Shown: positions 16,833 to 25,590 of the stretch, one piece after another
How the letters are laid out: each line of letters starts with the position of its first letter
Numbering within the stretch: the stretch's first letter is position 1
From: a virus
IMG/VR virus record: IMGVR_UViG_3300029787_005342
Span: 1-45,685 of that record
Length of the DNA: 45,685 bases
Strand: one strand, 5' to 3'
Program-made: the position numbers and the translations under genes
Notes under the pieces: generated by a model
What the model was told of the DNA's origin: nothing
The model's input: the letters and a program-made list of their open reading frames with translations, nothing else
The model's database searches: none

Positions 16833-17564
16833 ATGCATATCACAATAACAGGGTCACATGGATTTATAGGCACACACCTTGTAAATTATTTGCTAGACAA
16901 CAAACATCACTTAAACTGTTGGGACTTGGAAATAGGCAGGAATATTTCAGAGTTTCATTTAAAAGACACATTAAGATCAGATACAGACTTAATAATTCAC
17001 CTAGCGGCTTTGGCCGGCATAAGAGAATCATTTGAAAAGGCAGATGAATTTTGGCAAACAAATGTTGAATACACAAAGCGTGTTTTTGATATTGCACAAT
17101 CTACCAACACAAGAGTAATATACGCATCATCTTCGGCATGTAATAGATGGTTCGGAAATCCTTATGCCATTTCAAAATACGTCAATGAATTTATTGCTCC
17201 ACCTAATTCTGTTGGCTTGAGATTTTCAACTGTATGGGGACAAGGAGCTCGTGGAGACATGTTGGTGCCACAGATAATGAATCGCACATTGAAATACGCA
17301 ACTAGACACAAAAGAGATCTAGTGCATGTAAGTGATTTGATATCTGGCATCCAATGCATAATGGATCATCCAGATGAGACCGGAGTATTTGAATTAGGCA
17401 CAGGCAGAACAGTTGCGGTGGACGAGTTGGTTGCATATAATGGCATAGATGTTCCCATCACTGAGGGATTTGATTATGAAGCACAAGATAATTTGTTGCC
17501 GTCACATAGATTAAGAGCATTAGGTTGGGAACCAAAACGTTTCATCATGGATGAAAAGTTGTGA
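16833..17564 (+). CDS. NAD-dependent sugar epimerase/dehydratase (short SDR)
   Basis: A 243-residue extended-SDR protein. TGSHGFIGTHL is the dinucleotide-binding GxxGxxG, LIIHLAALAG the following strand, YASSSACNRW the catalytic serine region and YAISK the Tyr/Lys pair. It is about 60 residues shorter than usual epimerases, with a reduced substrate domain. It converts an NDP-sugar, identity unknown. It overlaps the following FkbM gene by a GTGA start. Confidence 0.82.
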   Translation: MHITITGSHGFIGTHLVNYLLDNKHHLNCWDLEIGRNISEFHLKDTLRSDTDLIIHLAALAGIRESFEKADEFWQTNVEYTKRVFDIAQSTNTRVIYASSSACNRWFGNPYAISKYVNEFIAPPNSVGLRFSTVWGQGARGDMLVPQIMNRTLKYATRHKRDLVHVSDLISGIQCIMDHPDETGVFELGTGRTVAVDELVAYNGIDVPITEGFDYEAQDNLLPSHRLRALGWEPKRFIMDEKL

Positions 17565-18184
17565 AACAAGTAGATGGTTGGTGGGTGCCAGATGCTGATG
17601 ACGAATATCATCACAATGATAGAAACAATCATGATCAAAAAATATTTGACGCTATAGACTTACACACTCCTGGTTATGATCATGTTGTGGATGTTGGAGG
17701 CAATGTAGGCAAATGGGCAACACATTTTGCTTCCAAATACAAACATGTAACTGTATTTGAACCTGCAGATTATCACATCGAATGTTTTAAACTTAATTGC
17801 AAACAATTCAACAATGTGTATCTACATGAATATGGATTATCTAACAGCGCCAGTAAAGGTAAACTGGATGTTTACATCGAAGGGCATTTAGGCAGTACAC
17901 GAATACTTGATGCTGAAGATGGAGACATTGAGATGCGAACAATGGACAGTCTCAATATATCAAATATAGACGTGCTTAAGATAGATGTTGAGGGAAGAGA
18001 GTTACATGTGTTGCAAGGGGCCGAACAAACATTGAAAAGATTATCTCCTTTAATTGTTATAGAACGTTGTGTATTGAATAGCAGTGCCTTTGGGTATGAT
18101 AAAAAAGCAACACATGATGTGCTAACTTCGTACGGATACAAAAGGATTTACAAACTTACTAGAGATTGTATCTACAAAAAATGA
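17561..18184 (+). CDS. FkbM-family methyltransferase (4 of 4)
   Basis: A 207-residue protein with a GTG start inside the previous stop. VVDVGGNVGKWATHF, TVFEPAD and VLKIDVEGREL are the standard SAM and FkbM motifs. It is flanked on both sides by sugar epimerase genes with overlapping ends, so it probably methylates a sugar made by them or the chain carrying it. Confidence 0.85.
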   Translation: MKQVDGWWVPDADDEYHHNDRNNHDQKIFDAIDLHTPGYDHVVDVGGNVGKWATHFASKYKHVTVFEPADYHIECFKLNCKQFNNVYLHEYGLSNSASKGKLDVYIEGHLGSTRILDAEDGDIEMRTMDSLNISNIDVLKIDVEGRELHVLQGAEQTLKRLSPLIVIERCVLNSSAFGYDKKATHDVLTSYGYKRIYKLTRDCIYKK

Positions 18185-19185
18185 ATATTTTAGTAACAGG
18201 CTCGTTAGGCTTTGTTGGTTCACATCTTGCAAAAAGATATCATTATCAAGGACATAATGTGATTGGCATTGACAACGGAGTAGGTGGTTACGACGATAAT
18301 CTTACAGAAGTACAAACATATAAAATAGACTGTTGTGATCAATCCAACTTAGACACACTGTTTGCCAGGAATAAATTTGATCTAGTAATACACGCGGCCT
18401 GCACAGCGTATGAAGGCCTATCTGTAGTGTCACCAGTGTTTGTCACACGTAACACTTACGATGCTACTGTGAATGTTGTCTGCACATCCATAAAACATAA
18501 AGTTAAAAAATTTGTATACATGAGTTCAATGGCACGGTATGGCAAACAACAACCACCATTCACAGAAGATATGAAACCTGCACCTGAAGATCCATATGGC
18601 ATTGCAAAAGTAGCTGCTGAAGATACAGTAAAATGTTTGTGTGATGTTAATGGCATCGAATGGTCAATCGCAGTGCCACATAACATATATGGACCACAGC
18701 AAGTGTATGATGATCCATTTAGGAATGTTGTATCAATATTTTTACATAGGAACCTTCAAGGCAAGCCTCCAATAATTTATGGAGATGGTGAACAGATGAG
18801 ATGTTTTTCTTACATAGATGACACACTACAAGTATTTGATGAGATATGTTTTGGATCAAAAAGTTCAGCTGAGACTTTCAACATAGGTCCAGATGAAGAC
18901 TATGTAACAATCAACACTCTCGCGGAAATGTGTGCAAATGCAACAGGATATAATGGTAAGCCACACTACATGCCAGGACGTCCTAAAGAAGTAAAATACG
19001 CAACTTGTTCTTCTGATAAAATAAGAAAATATTTTAATTATGAAACAAAAATAAATCTTGCACAAGGCATCAATAAAACATTAGACTTTATTAAAACAAG
19101 AGGCATAAGAAAGTTTAATTATTCTTTACCAATAGAAATTGATAATGAACACACACCAACCACATGGACCAAAAAACTAATATAA
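18181..19185 (+). CDS. NAD-dependent epimerase (UDP-glucose 4-epimerase-like)
   Basis: A 334-residue extended SDR. TGSLGFVGSHLAKR binds NAD; MSSMARYG and DPYGIAKVAAED give the Ser and Tyr-Lys catalytic residues. NIYGPQQ and GDGEQMRCFSYIDD are typical of the GalE/RfbB group. The ATG at 18181 overlaps the previous stop; an upstream in-frame start is less likely. Product sugar unknown. Confidence 0.87.
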   Translation: MNILVTGSLGFVGSHLAKRYHYQGHNVIGIDNGVGGYDDNLTEVQTYKIDCCDQSNLDTLFARNKFDLVIHAACTAYEGLSVVSPVFVTRNTYDATVNVVCTSIKHKVKKFVYMSSMARYGKQQPPFTEDMKPAPEDPYGIAKVAAEDTVKCLCDVNGIEWSIAVPHNIYGPQQVYDDPFRNVVSIFLHRNLQGKPPIIYGDGEQMRCFSYIDDTLQVFDEICFGSKSSAETFNIGPDEDYVTINTLAEMCANATGYNGKPHYMPGRPKEVKYATCSSDKIRKYFNYETKINLAQGINKTLDFIKTRGIRKFNYSLPIEIDNEHTPTTWTKKLI

Positions 19186-19835
19186 CAATTTGTTGTCCAA
19201 CCAGAGGTAGGCCAAAATTTGCACAACGCATGGCCCTTTCAGCATTAGAAACTGCTGATAATCCTAACCAAATCAATATTAAATTTTATCTTAATGATGA
19301 TGATCCTCACTTAAATGAATATAAACAAATTTTGCAAAATTATGACATTGGCACAGATCAAAGCACAGTGTATAGCTGGAACCAAATAGCAGAAACAAAT
19401 ACTTCTGACTTATACATGTTAGCTGGAGACGACATTCAGTTTTTAACTCCAGGTTGGGATTCAAAATTTATGAATTGTTTTAACATATATCCAGATGGCA
19501 TTTTTATGATATCATTTGATAATGGCAAAGATAATCTAAAAACTTCGCCACATCCAGTTGTTACAAAACAATGGAGACAGGCCCTGGGTTGGTATTTTCC
19601 ATTCATGTTTCATCATTGGCACGTTGACACGTACACTCGAGACCTAGCAGAATCAGTAGACAGATATGTTTTTTTTAATGATATCACTATCAAAGCCAAA
19701 AAAATCACTAAAGATGATACAGCAAAAAAAGTAAGGACAAAGGGTGTACCTATGCGAGATAAGTTTGTATATGATAAAATGAAGTCCTGTTACTTTAGCC
19801 ATGATGTCAGTAAATTGCGTAAGGCAATGATATAA
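19164..19835 (+). CDS. Glycosyltransferase, GT2-like
   Basis: A 223-residue protein starting with ICCPTRGRPKFAQRM, the opening strand of GT2 enzymes; LYMLAGDDIQF near residue 90 carries the acidic pair of the nucleotide-sugar site. The C-terminal part contains HHWHVDTYTRDLAE. It overlaps the epimerase by 22 bases. No transmembrane segment is apparent, so it would act in the cytoplasm on a precursor. Confidence 0.72.
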   Translation: MDQKTNITICCPTRGRPKFAQRMALSALETADNPNQINIKFYLNDDDPHLNEYKQILQNYDIGTDQSTVYSWNQIAETNTSDLYMLAGDDIQFLTPGWDSKFMNCFNIYPDGIFMISFDNGKDNLKTSPHPVVTKQWRQALGWYFPFMFHHWHVDTYTRDLAESVDRYVFFNDITIKAKKITKDDTAKKVRTKGVPMRDKFVYDKMKSCYFSHDVSKLRKAMI

Positions 19836-19842
19836 TATTTGT

Positions 19843-20814
19843 ATGAAGAAGACAGCATTCGTAACTGGTATGACCGGACAAGATGGTCCTTATCTTGCAA
19901 AACATTTACTTGAAAATGATTACAAAGTATATGGACTAGTCAAAAGATACTCAAATCCAAATCTTGATAACATTAAATTTTTAGGCATAGAAAAAGACAT
20001 CGAATTACTGACTGGTGACATTACAGATACTGGACAAATGAATCATTTGTTAAAGTCTTTACAGCCAAACGAGTTTTACAATCTAGCTGCACAAAGTTTT
20101 GTTGGCGCAAGTTGGGAACTAAACAGAGTAACAACTGAAGTAAACGCCATGGGCGTTCTTAATATATTAAATGCTATTCATCAAAATTCACCAACAACAA
20201 AGTTTTATCAAGCAAGTACATCGGAACTGTATGGCAACAGCATAGTTGATGGCACTCTCAATGAAAACACAAACTTCAGGCCAAGATCACCATATGGGGT
20301 ATCTAAATTGTATGCCTACTGGATTACAATTAATTTTAGAGAATCTTATTCATTATTCACCACTAACGGCATACTTTTTAATCATGAATCTCCTTTACGT
20401 GGCAAAGAATTTGTTACAAGAAAAATAACAGATGGAGTAGCAAAAATAAAATTAGGACTAGAAAAAACAATTACTTTAGGAAACTTAGATGCAAGACGTG
20501 ATTGGGGTTTTGCTGGAGATTATGTACAAGCAATGCACTTAATGATGCAACAAGATAAGCCAGATGATTATGTAATTTGCACAGGTGTAGCAAATAGTAT
20601 TAGGCAACTGCTGGACACTGCATTCAAGCATGTAGGCATTGACGATTGGGAATCGCTTGTTGAAACTAATCCAAAATACAAAAGACCTGCAGAGGTGCAT
20701 GTATTACTTGGTGACAACACCAAAGCTAAAAATAAATTAGGTTGGCAGCCTAAAACTACTTTTGAAGACATGGTAAAGTTAATGGTTGATGAGGATATTA
20801 AAAGGAATCAATGA
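19843..20814 (+). CDS. gmd: GDP-mannose 4,6-dehydratase
   Basis: A 323-residue protein. TGMTGQDGPYLAKHLL is the hallmark NADP-binding loop of GMD, followed by LTGDITD, NLAAQSFVG, ASTSELYG and YGVSKLYAYW with the catalytic Tyr/Lys, and NHESPLRG. It converts GDP-mannose to GDP-4-keto-6-deoxymannose, precursor of fucose, rhamnose-D, perosamine and others. No GDP-fucose synthetase is seen next to it, so the final sugar is open; the epimerases here may finish it. TATAAT (19831-19836) lies 6 bases before the ATG but without a clear -35 box. Confidence 0.93.
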   Translation: MKKTAFVTGMTGQDGPYLAKHLLENDYKVYGLVKRYSNPNLDNIKFLGIEKDIELLTGDITDTGQMNHLLKSLQPNEFYNLAAQSFVGASWELNRVTTEVNAMGVLNILNAIHQNSPTTKFYQASTSELYGNSIVDGTLNENTNFRPRSPYGVSKLYAYWITINFRESYSLFTTNGILFNHESPLRGKEFVTRKITDGVAKIKLGLEKTITLGNLDARRDWGFAGDYVQAMHLMMQQDKPDDYVICTGVANSIRQLLDTAFKHVGIDDWESLVETNPKYKRPAEVHVLLGDNTKAKNKLGWQPKTTFEDMVKLMVDEDIKRNQ

Positions 20815-21608
20815 AACAAACATTTTCAGTGGTAACCACATGGGGGTTGCCTCATTGGGATACTCATGCTAAAAGATCAGTTCAAAGTATTATTGATCAA
20901 TGGCCACAACAAGTTGAAAAATTATTTTATCCTGACGACATAACTCAACAGATAGTAGCTCCTAACACAAATTATTATTCACTGTTGAATGAACAACCAG
21001 AATTTGCAACATTTAAAACACGTGCAGGCAGTGATGCTGAAGTAAAGGAAAAAATGAATGTATCAAAAAATGCATATGAATATGATGTGGTGAGATTTGC
21101 CCATAAAGTGTTTTCTGTATTAGACGCCGCAGAAAAGTGCACCACAGATCAACTTATATGGTTAGATGCAGATACAGTAACATATAAACCAATAACAATG
21201 GAGTGGTTGAATCATATTGCGCCAGAACATTCTTTTACAACTTTTATTGGTAGACCAAAAAAAGGATATTCTGAGTGTGGTTTTGTGTCTTACAATATAA
21301 GTTCTCCTTATGCCAAAGAATTTTTTACACGTTGGCGATCATATTACAGCAATGACTTATATAAAAGTTTAAATGCGTATACAGATTGTCATACTTACGA
21401 TGCAGTGAGAATAAAGATGAAAGAAGAACAAAAAATACAAGATAATGATCTTAATGATGGACGATTCCTTGGATATAGAGGATCAAAACATCCTTTTGTT
21501 AATTCAGAACTTGGCGATTATATGGACCATCTAAAAGGCGAAAGGAAAGATATTCAGTCGTCAGTAAAAGACATGAAAGTCAAAAGGCAAGATGAACACT
21601 GGCAATGA
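20811..21608 (+). CDS. GT-A glycosyltransferase, paralogue of 14383
   Basis: A 265-residue protein with DQLIWLDADTVTY giving the DxD site, and SECGFVSYN and LGDYMDHLKGERK shared with the - strand gene at 14383. It is coupled by ATGA to gmd upstream and to the GT-B-like gene downstream, repeating the pair found at 14383/13607. Confidence 0.75.
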   Translation: MKQTFSVVTTWGLPHWDTHAKRSVQSIIDQWPQQVEKLFYPDDITQQIVAPNTNYYSLLNEQPEFATFKTRAGSDAEVKEKMNVSKNAYEYDVVRFAHKVFSVLDAAEKCTTDQLIWLDADTVTYKPITMEWLNHIAPEHSFTTFIGRPKKGYSECGFVSYNISSPYAKEFFTRWRSYYSNDLYKSLNAYTDCHTYDAVRIKMKEEQKIQDNDLNDGRFLGYRGSKHPFVNSELGDYMDHLKGERKDIQSSVKDMKVKRQDEHWQ

Positions 21609-22459
21609 AAATAGCAGTGTTTCCCAAGACAAGCGCCATGGCGGGCAAGTCAGTAATGGCAGCTTTTATAGAGTCCCTCCGAAACGAAGACTACGTCATT
21701 TGCGAAAATCACGAAAGGCCCGAAGCAGACATAGTGGTTATGTGGTCATGGCTTCTTGGAATGTATGGCCGTGATGCCATATATAATCATTACAAAAATA
21801 CCAATACAAAATTTTTAACATTAGAAGTTGGAGCACTCCAACGTAATACATCTTGGAAGGTTGCCATAGGTGGCATCAATAGAAATGCCAACTTTGCCAA
21901 TAACTCTGCAGATGACAAAAGATTGGCCTTATTTGATCTCTCAACAAAACCTTGGCGGAGTGGAGGTGAACATATTATTGTGTGTGGACAAAATGAAAAA
22001 TCCATTGCGTGGGATCAAGGATCTACAACCAATTGGGTGTATAAAACAATAGAATGGATAAGATCACAAACTGAGAGGCCTATATGGTTTCGACCACATC
22101 CAAGATATCCTGTGACCATCGATCAAAATAAATTTGCTAATGTTAGTATCAGTATGCCTAAAAAAATTCAAGGATATGATGAAGTAGATTTTGCACATGC
22201 TTTACAAAACGCATATGCAGTTGTAAACTATAACAGTAATCCTGCAATCGAATCAGTGTTAGCAGGAGTGCCTGTCTATGTTGATAAATCGTCATTGTGC
22301 TGGCCTGTTGGTAATGACATAGGAAGTAATATAAATGTGCCTGCCACTCCTGATCGTACACAGTGGCTTGAACAGATAAGTTATACAGAATGGTTCGTAG
22401 AAGAAATAAAACAAGGACTTCCGTGGAGAAGACTGAAACAAAATTTGATCGATGGGTAA
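21605..22459 (+). CDS. GT-B-like glycan protein, paralogue D of 4
   Basis: A 284-residue protein with WFRPHPRYP near residue 160, AVVNYNSNPAIESVLAGVPV and the closing DRTQWLEQISYTEWFVEEI shared with the paralogues at 12813, 13607 and 15219. It overlaps upstream and downstream genes, including a small hidden membrane frame at 22423. The catalytic assignment is inferred from the RPHP and N-S-x-x-A-x-E-S elements. Confidence 0.62.
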   Translation: MKIAVFPKTSAMAGKSVMAAFIESLRNEDYVICENHERPEADIVVMWSWLLGMYGRDAIYNHYKNTNTKFLTLEVGALQRNTSWKVAIGGINRNANFANNSADDKRLALFDLSTKPWRSGGEHIIVCGQNEKSIAWDQGSTTNWVYKTIEWIRSQTERPIWFRPHPRYPVTIDQNKFANVSISMPKKIQGYDEVDFAHALQNAYAVVNYNSNPAIESVLAGVPVYVDKSSLCWPVGNDIGSNINVPATPDRTQWLEQISYTEWFVEEIKQGLPWRRLKQNLIDG

Positions 22460-22536
22460 CTAGAATATATTTCGGAACAATGATATTTGGTTTTCCAATA
22501 ATCTTTTTTATCCTGATATATTTAGAAACAAAATGA
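22423..22536 (+). CDS. Hidden 37-residue single-pass membrane protein
   Basis: A GTG-start frame overlapping the end of the GT-B-like gene by 37 bases. An AAGGA (22413-22417) lies 5 bases before the GTG, and in-frame stops precede it. The sequence has a charged N-terminus (EKTETKFDRW) followed by one hydrophobic span (IFGFPIIFFILIYL). Its stop TGA overlaps the next ATG as ATGA, the coupling used elsewhere here. No family recognised. Confidence 0.55.
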   Translation: MEKTETKFDRWVTRIYFGTMIFGFPIIFFILIYLETK

Positions 22537-23234
22537 ATGAATTTGTTTGTGTATGTACAGGAGTAAAGTATGGTACGGAATATGTTGATAAACTGTACAA
22601 CATGGTGTCGCGTCATGCAACCAATGTTAGATTTAATGTAATTACTGATAGCAAAAAAGACTGGCGCCCTGAAATCAATCAAATTATTGTTGATCCTATA
22701 TTTCCAACTTGGTGGAACAAAATCCACATGTTTAGAGATGACATAGGATTAAAAGGGCGTGTGTTGTTTATGGATTTGGATGTAGTAATTTTTAAAAACA
22801 TCGATCATTTTTGGGACTTTGAAAGTGATGCATTTATTATTATTCAAGATTTTAATAGATGCAGAATTCCTAATTATGCTGTGCGTAATTCATCTGTAAT
22901 GAAATTTAATGCAGGACAAGAATCACACATATGGACAGAATTTTTAGATAATCCTCAAAAAATTATGAGGCAATTTAGAGGTGACCAAGATTACATGACA
23001 GCAAGATATAAACAAGGGCCAATATGGCCAGCAGACTGGATAATGAGTTACAAATGGGAAATAGGACTAGAGCCAGGTGAGAAAAAACGATCTCCTCATG
23101 ATAAATTTGTCAAAGAAAAATATACAGACAAAAAGCACGGACTACCAGAAGATTGTTGTGTGGCTGTGTTTCATGGCAAGCCTAATCCTGCTGAAATACA
23201 GCATGACCCTTTGGTGCTAGACAATTGGCGATGA
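22533..23234 (+). CDS. Glycosyltransferase-like protein (GT-A)
   Basis: A 233-residue protein. VLFMDLDVVIFKN near residue 82 supplies the DxD; FRGDQDYM and the late VAVFHGKPNPAE follow the pattern of small bacterial and phage glycosyltransferases related to GT8. It overlaps the SGNH gene by four bases. Donor unknown. Confidence 0.78.
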   Translation: MNEFVCVCTGVKYGTEYVDKLYNMVSRHATNVRFNVITDSKKDWRPEINQIIVDPIFPTWWNKIHMFRDDIGLKGRVLFMDLDVVIFKNIDHFWDFESDAFIIIQDFNRCRIPNYAVRNSSVMKFNAGQESHIWTEFLDNPQKIMRQFRGDQDYMTARYKQGPIWPADWIMSYKWEIGLEPGEKKRSPHDKFVKEKYTDKKHGLPEDCCVAVFHGKPNPAEIQHDPLVLDNWR

Positions 23235-23971
23235 ATACATTAATAGTAGGGGACAGTTTTGTGCATGATATTGTTAAAACATATGCGGACTGTGCCAGAA
23301 AAGATTACAAAGACATACAAATTATTGGTATACCTGGAGCAGGGAATGATGCAATTGCTAATACTGTAATAGAGCACTTTCAAAATTTTGATAAAATTAT
23401 TATCAATTGGACATCAACATGTAGATATGATATACATATTTCCGAAAAAAAGTTAATTAAAAATTTAAAAAAAGGAACCACTAATGCTGTAATTGATAAT
23501 AAATTTTGGTTATTCTCTGGAGGATGGAGGGGGAATTGGGCAAAAGAATTATCAAACTTTATCTTCAAACCATTATACGCAAATAATTTTGACATCGAAG
23601 ATTCATGGCGAAGAACTTTACAACACATATTGATGGTACAAAAAACACTCAACTGTCATAATAAAAAACATTTAAGTATTTTTTCCTATGACACATTTGT
23701 GTCTCAATCATTTAGTGACTATGAAAAACAATATCAAGCAACAAGGCTTTATAATAAAAAAAGATGGCAAAAATATTTAGGCAATAACAATTATACAAGT
23801 TTAATTGACTGGCAACACATATGGTTTCACAAATACAAACATTCAGACACAGGCGGAATATTAGATTGGTGTCATGACAACACCCATGATGACAGTCATC
23901 ATCCTACCGAATTGGGTCATCAAAGGTTTTATCATTCTATTATTAAGCCATGGCTAGAACAAGATAATTAA
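23231..23971 (+). CDS. SGNH/GDSL-like hydrolase
   Basis: A protein of about 246 residues starting MNTLIVGDSFVHD, where GDS carries the catalytic serine (block I); a glycine in GIPGAGND and an asparagine in INWTST could be blocks II and III, and HDDSHHPTELGHQRF provides the D-x-x-H of block V. SGNH enzymes remove or transfer acyl groups, often acetyl on polysaccharides. The ATG at 23231 overlaps the previous stop; a TTG at 23225 is possible. No signal peptide is visible, so a cytoplasmic or virion role fits. Confidence 0.72.
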   Translation: MNTLIVGDSFVHDIVKTYADCARKDYKDIQIIGIPGAGNDAIANTVIEHFQNFDKIIINWTSTCRYDIHISEKKLIKNLKKGTTNAVIDNKFWLFSGGWRGNWAKELSNFIFKPLYANNFDIEDSWRRTLQHILMVQKTLNCHNKKHLSIFSYDTFVSQSFSDYEKQYQATRLYNKKRWQKYLGNNNYTSLIDWQHIWFHKYKHSDTGGILDWCHDNTHDDSHHPTELGHQRFYHSIIKPWLEQDN

Positions 23972-23975
23972 ACAT

Positions 23976-24482
23976 ATGCGACTGTTTAACTTTGAAGAAT
24001 ATGACAAACAGCCGAGACCTGTGCCATCAGGCGAAATAATAATTGCCACACAAAACGAATCGGACGATTTTGAATCATACAATTTAGATCAATATGTTGA
24101 AGATAGGAATGTAATTATATTAGGAATCCCTGGTGCTTTTACTCCAACATGCACTGATAAACATCTTCCTGGATTTGTCAAACAAGAACAAAATTTTTAC
24201 AAACGTGGCGTAGATGAAATTATTTGTATTAGTGTAAATGATCCACACGTCATGTTAGCCTTTTCTGAATATGTTAACCATGAAGGAGCAAAGATCACAA
24301 TGGCCGCTGATCCATATGGAGAAGTTGCTGAACAGATGGGATTGCTTACTGACATGGGTATGTTGGGTCAAAGATGCAAAAGATTCGCCGCAGTTGTTTC
24401 AGATGGCAAAATGCAACATGTTCTTGTAGATGAAAAAGGCATAGATGTGTCTAGTGCGGAAAACTGTCTTAAGTATTTGTAA
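23976..24482 (+). CDS. Peroxiredoxin, Prx5-type
   Basis: A 168-residue thiol peroxidase. PGAFTPTCTDKHLPGF contains the peroxidatic C59 with the P-x-x-x-T-x-x-C motif. Further cysteines are C80-region ICISV, C127-region GQRCKRF and a C-terminal one. It reduces hydrogen peroxide and organic peroxides using thioredoxin or glutathione. In this window it may protect iron-sulphur proteins, which is inference. It is followed immediately by the MptE-like gene (TAATG). Confidence 0.9.
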   Translation: MRLFNFEEYDKQPRPVPSGEIIIATQNESDDFESYNLDQYVEDRNVIILGIPGAFTPTCTDKHLPGFVKQEQNFYKRGVDEIICISVNDPHVMLAFSEYVNHEGAKITMAADPYGEVAEQMGLLTDMGMLGQRCKRFAAVVSDGKMQHVLVDEKGIDVSSAENCLKYL

Positions 24483-25168
24483 TGGCCTTATCAAATTATA
24501 AAGGCGAAGAAATAATTGATTCTATATTAATAAAGCAAGGCAAAAAAGTTTATGATGTTAAATGGATGCCAAGAACTGTGTTCAATGATCCGCAAAATAA
24601 GGACGCCTACATCATCGGCAATGGCGAATCAAGGAAACATTTTGACTTGTATGGTTTGCCACAAGACACATATGGTTGCAACGCATTGTATCGTGACTAT
24701 GAACCTGATTATCTAATAACAATTGATCAACACATGTATAAGGAGATAATTGAATCAGAATATGCTGATAAAAACATTGTGTATACACATAGAGACAACA
24801 TTAAAAGACATGGTGATCAAGGACATTTGATTCCTGCTAATCCATCACAAGGTGCAGGCACCACTGCTATGCACATTGCCATACATGATGGTCATAAAAA
24901 TTTGTATTGTTTAGGATTTGACTGTGCCAATTCAGGGCAGAACAATAATGTGTACAAAGATACTAGTGGTTACAGATCATCAGATACACAGGTCGATCAG
25001 TCCGTTTGGGCGGAACAAATATACACATTAATGACCAATAATAAGCATGTTAAATTTACATACGTTGAAGGAACAATACCTAACAAATTCTTAGAATTAT
25101 CAAATTGCACACAGATTGACTATGTCCAATTAAGTGACCATATAAATACTAAGAATGAAACTGCCTGA
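24482..25168 (+). CDS. MptE-like / DUF115-type protein
   Basis: A 228-residue protein with AYIIGNGESRKHFDL, then YGCNALYRDYEPDYLITID, and NLYCLGFDC, the pattern of the 6-hydroxymethylpterin pyrophosphokinase MptE-like fold, found in glycan clusters (Maf flagellin-glycosylation relatives) and in phages. Exact activity is unknown; a sugar transferase or pyrophosphokinase role is possible. It overlaps the next gene by 14 bases. Confidence 0.72.
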   Translation: MALSNYKGEEIIDSILIKQGKKVYDVKWMPRTVFNDPQNKDAYIIGNGESRKHFDLYGLPQDTYGCNALYRDYEPDYLITIDQHMYKEIIESEYADKNIVYTHRDNIKRHGDQGHLIPANPSQGAGTTAMHIAIHDGHKNLYCLGFDCANSGQNNNVYKDTSGYRSSDTQVDQSVWAEQIYTLMTNNKHVKFTYVEGTIPNKFLELSNCTQIDYVQLSDHINTKNETA

Positions 25169-25514
25169 TAAAATTAAAATTGGTTGGAAAGATATTGACA
25201 TCGAAAAAACCAAAGTATCATTTGTAAAAAATAATTCTGATTATTGGGGACAATACATTGCAAGGCAGAATAAAATAGAGATACAAGATGAGGCGCAAGG
25301 GCAAGATCTTGCAAACACTCTACTACATGAGATTATACATGCGATTACATACCATAGTTCAATGAATGCAGAAGGTGGGCCTTTGACACAGGACGGTGAT
25401 GAGGAGCAAGTTGTTAATTCAATGACCAATTGGTTAATGGGTGTGTTCAAAGACAATCCATGGCTTCTTGACTTTTTAAAAGACAACATACACGGAAAAA
25501 ACTCCAAAAAATAA
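25155..25514 (+). CDS. Small HExxH metallopeptidase-like protein
   Basis: A 119-residue protein with LLHEIIHAIT near residue 57, the zinc-binding HExxH of minimal metallopeptidases. Family members of this size occur in phages and as ImmA/IrrE- or SprT-like relatives; which one is uncertain. A downstream acidic residue in DGDEEQVVNS could be the third ligand. It ends the operon before a fresh promoter. Confidence 0.7.
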   Translation: MKLPDKIKIGWKDIDIEKTKVSFVKNNSDYWGQYIARQNKIEIQDEAQGQDLANTLLHEIIHAITYHSSMNAEGGPLTQDGDEEQVVNSMTNWLMGVFKDNPWLLDFLKDNIHGKNSKK

Positions 25515-25529
25515 CACTTTTTTAACTGG

Positions 25530-25568
25530 TTGACTAATTTGGTATAATACCATATAATAATGGTATTA
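25530..25568 (+). promoter_or_regulatory. Promoter overlapped by a palindromic operator
   Basis: TTGACT (25530-25535), 17 bases, TATAAT (25553-25558). Overlapping the -10 box is a perfect inverted repeat TAATACCAT / ATGGTATTA (25545-25553 and 25560-25568), and TGGTATAATACCA (25540-25552) is itself a palindrome. The start codon is 33 bases after the -10, with a Shine-Dalgarno AGAGG. This is the clearest repressor-type control site in the window. Confidence 0.75.
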
Positions 25569-25590
25569 ACTTATTAAGAGGTAACAACAA

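Noticed and set aside
22158-22727. Long - strand frame of 189 residues
   Set aside because: It is antisense to two well-supported genes and the hidden membrane frame, and its composition shows no recognisable protein.
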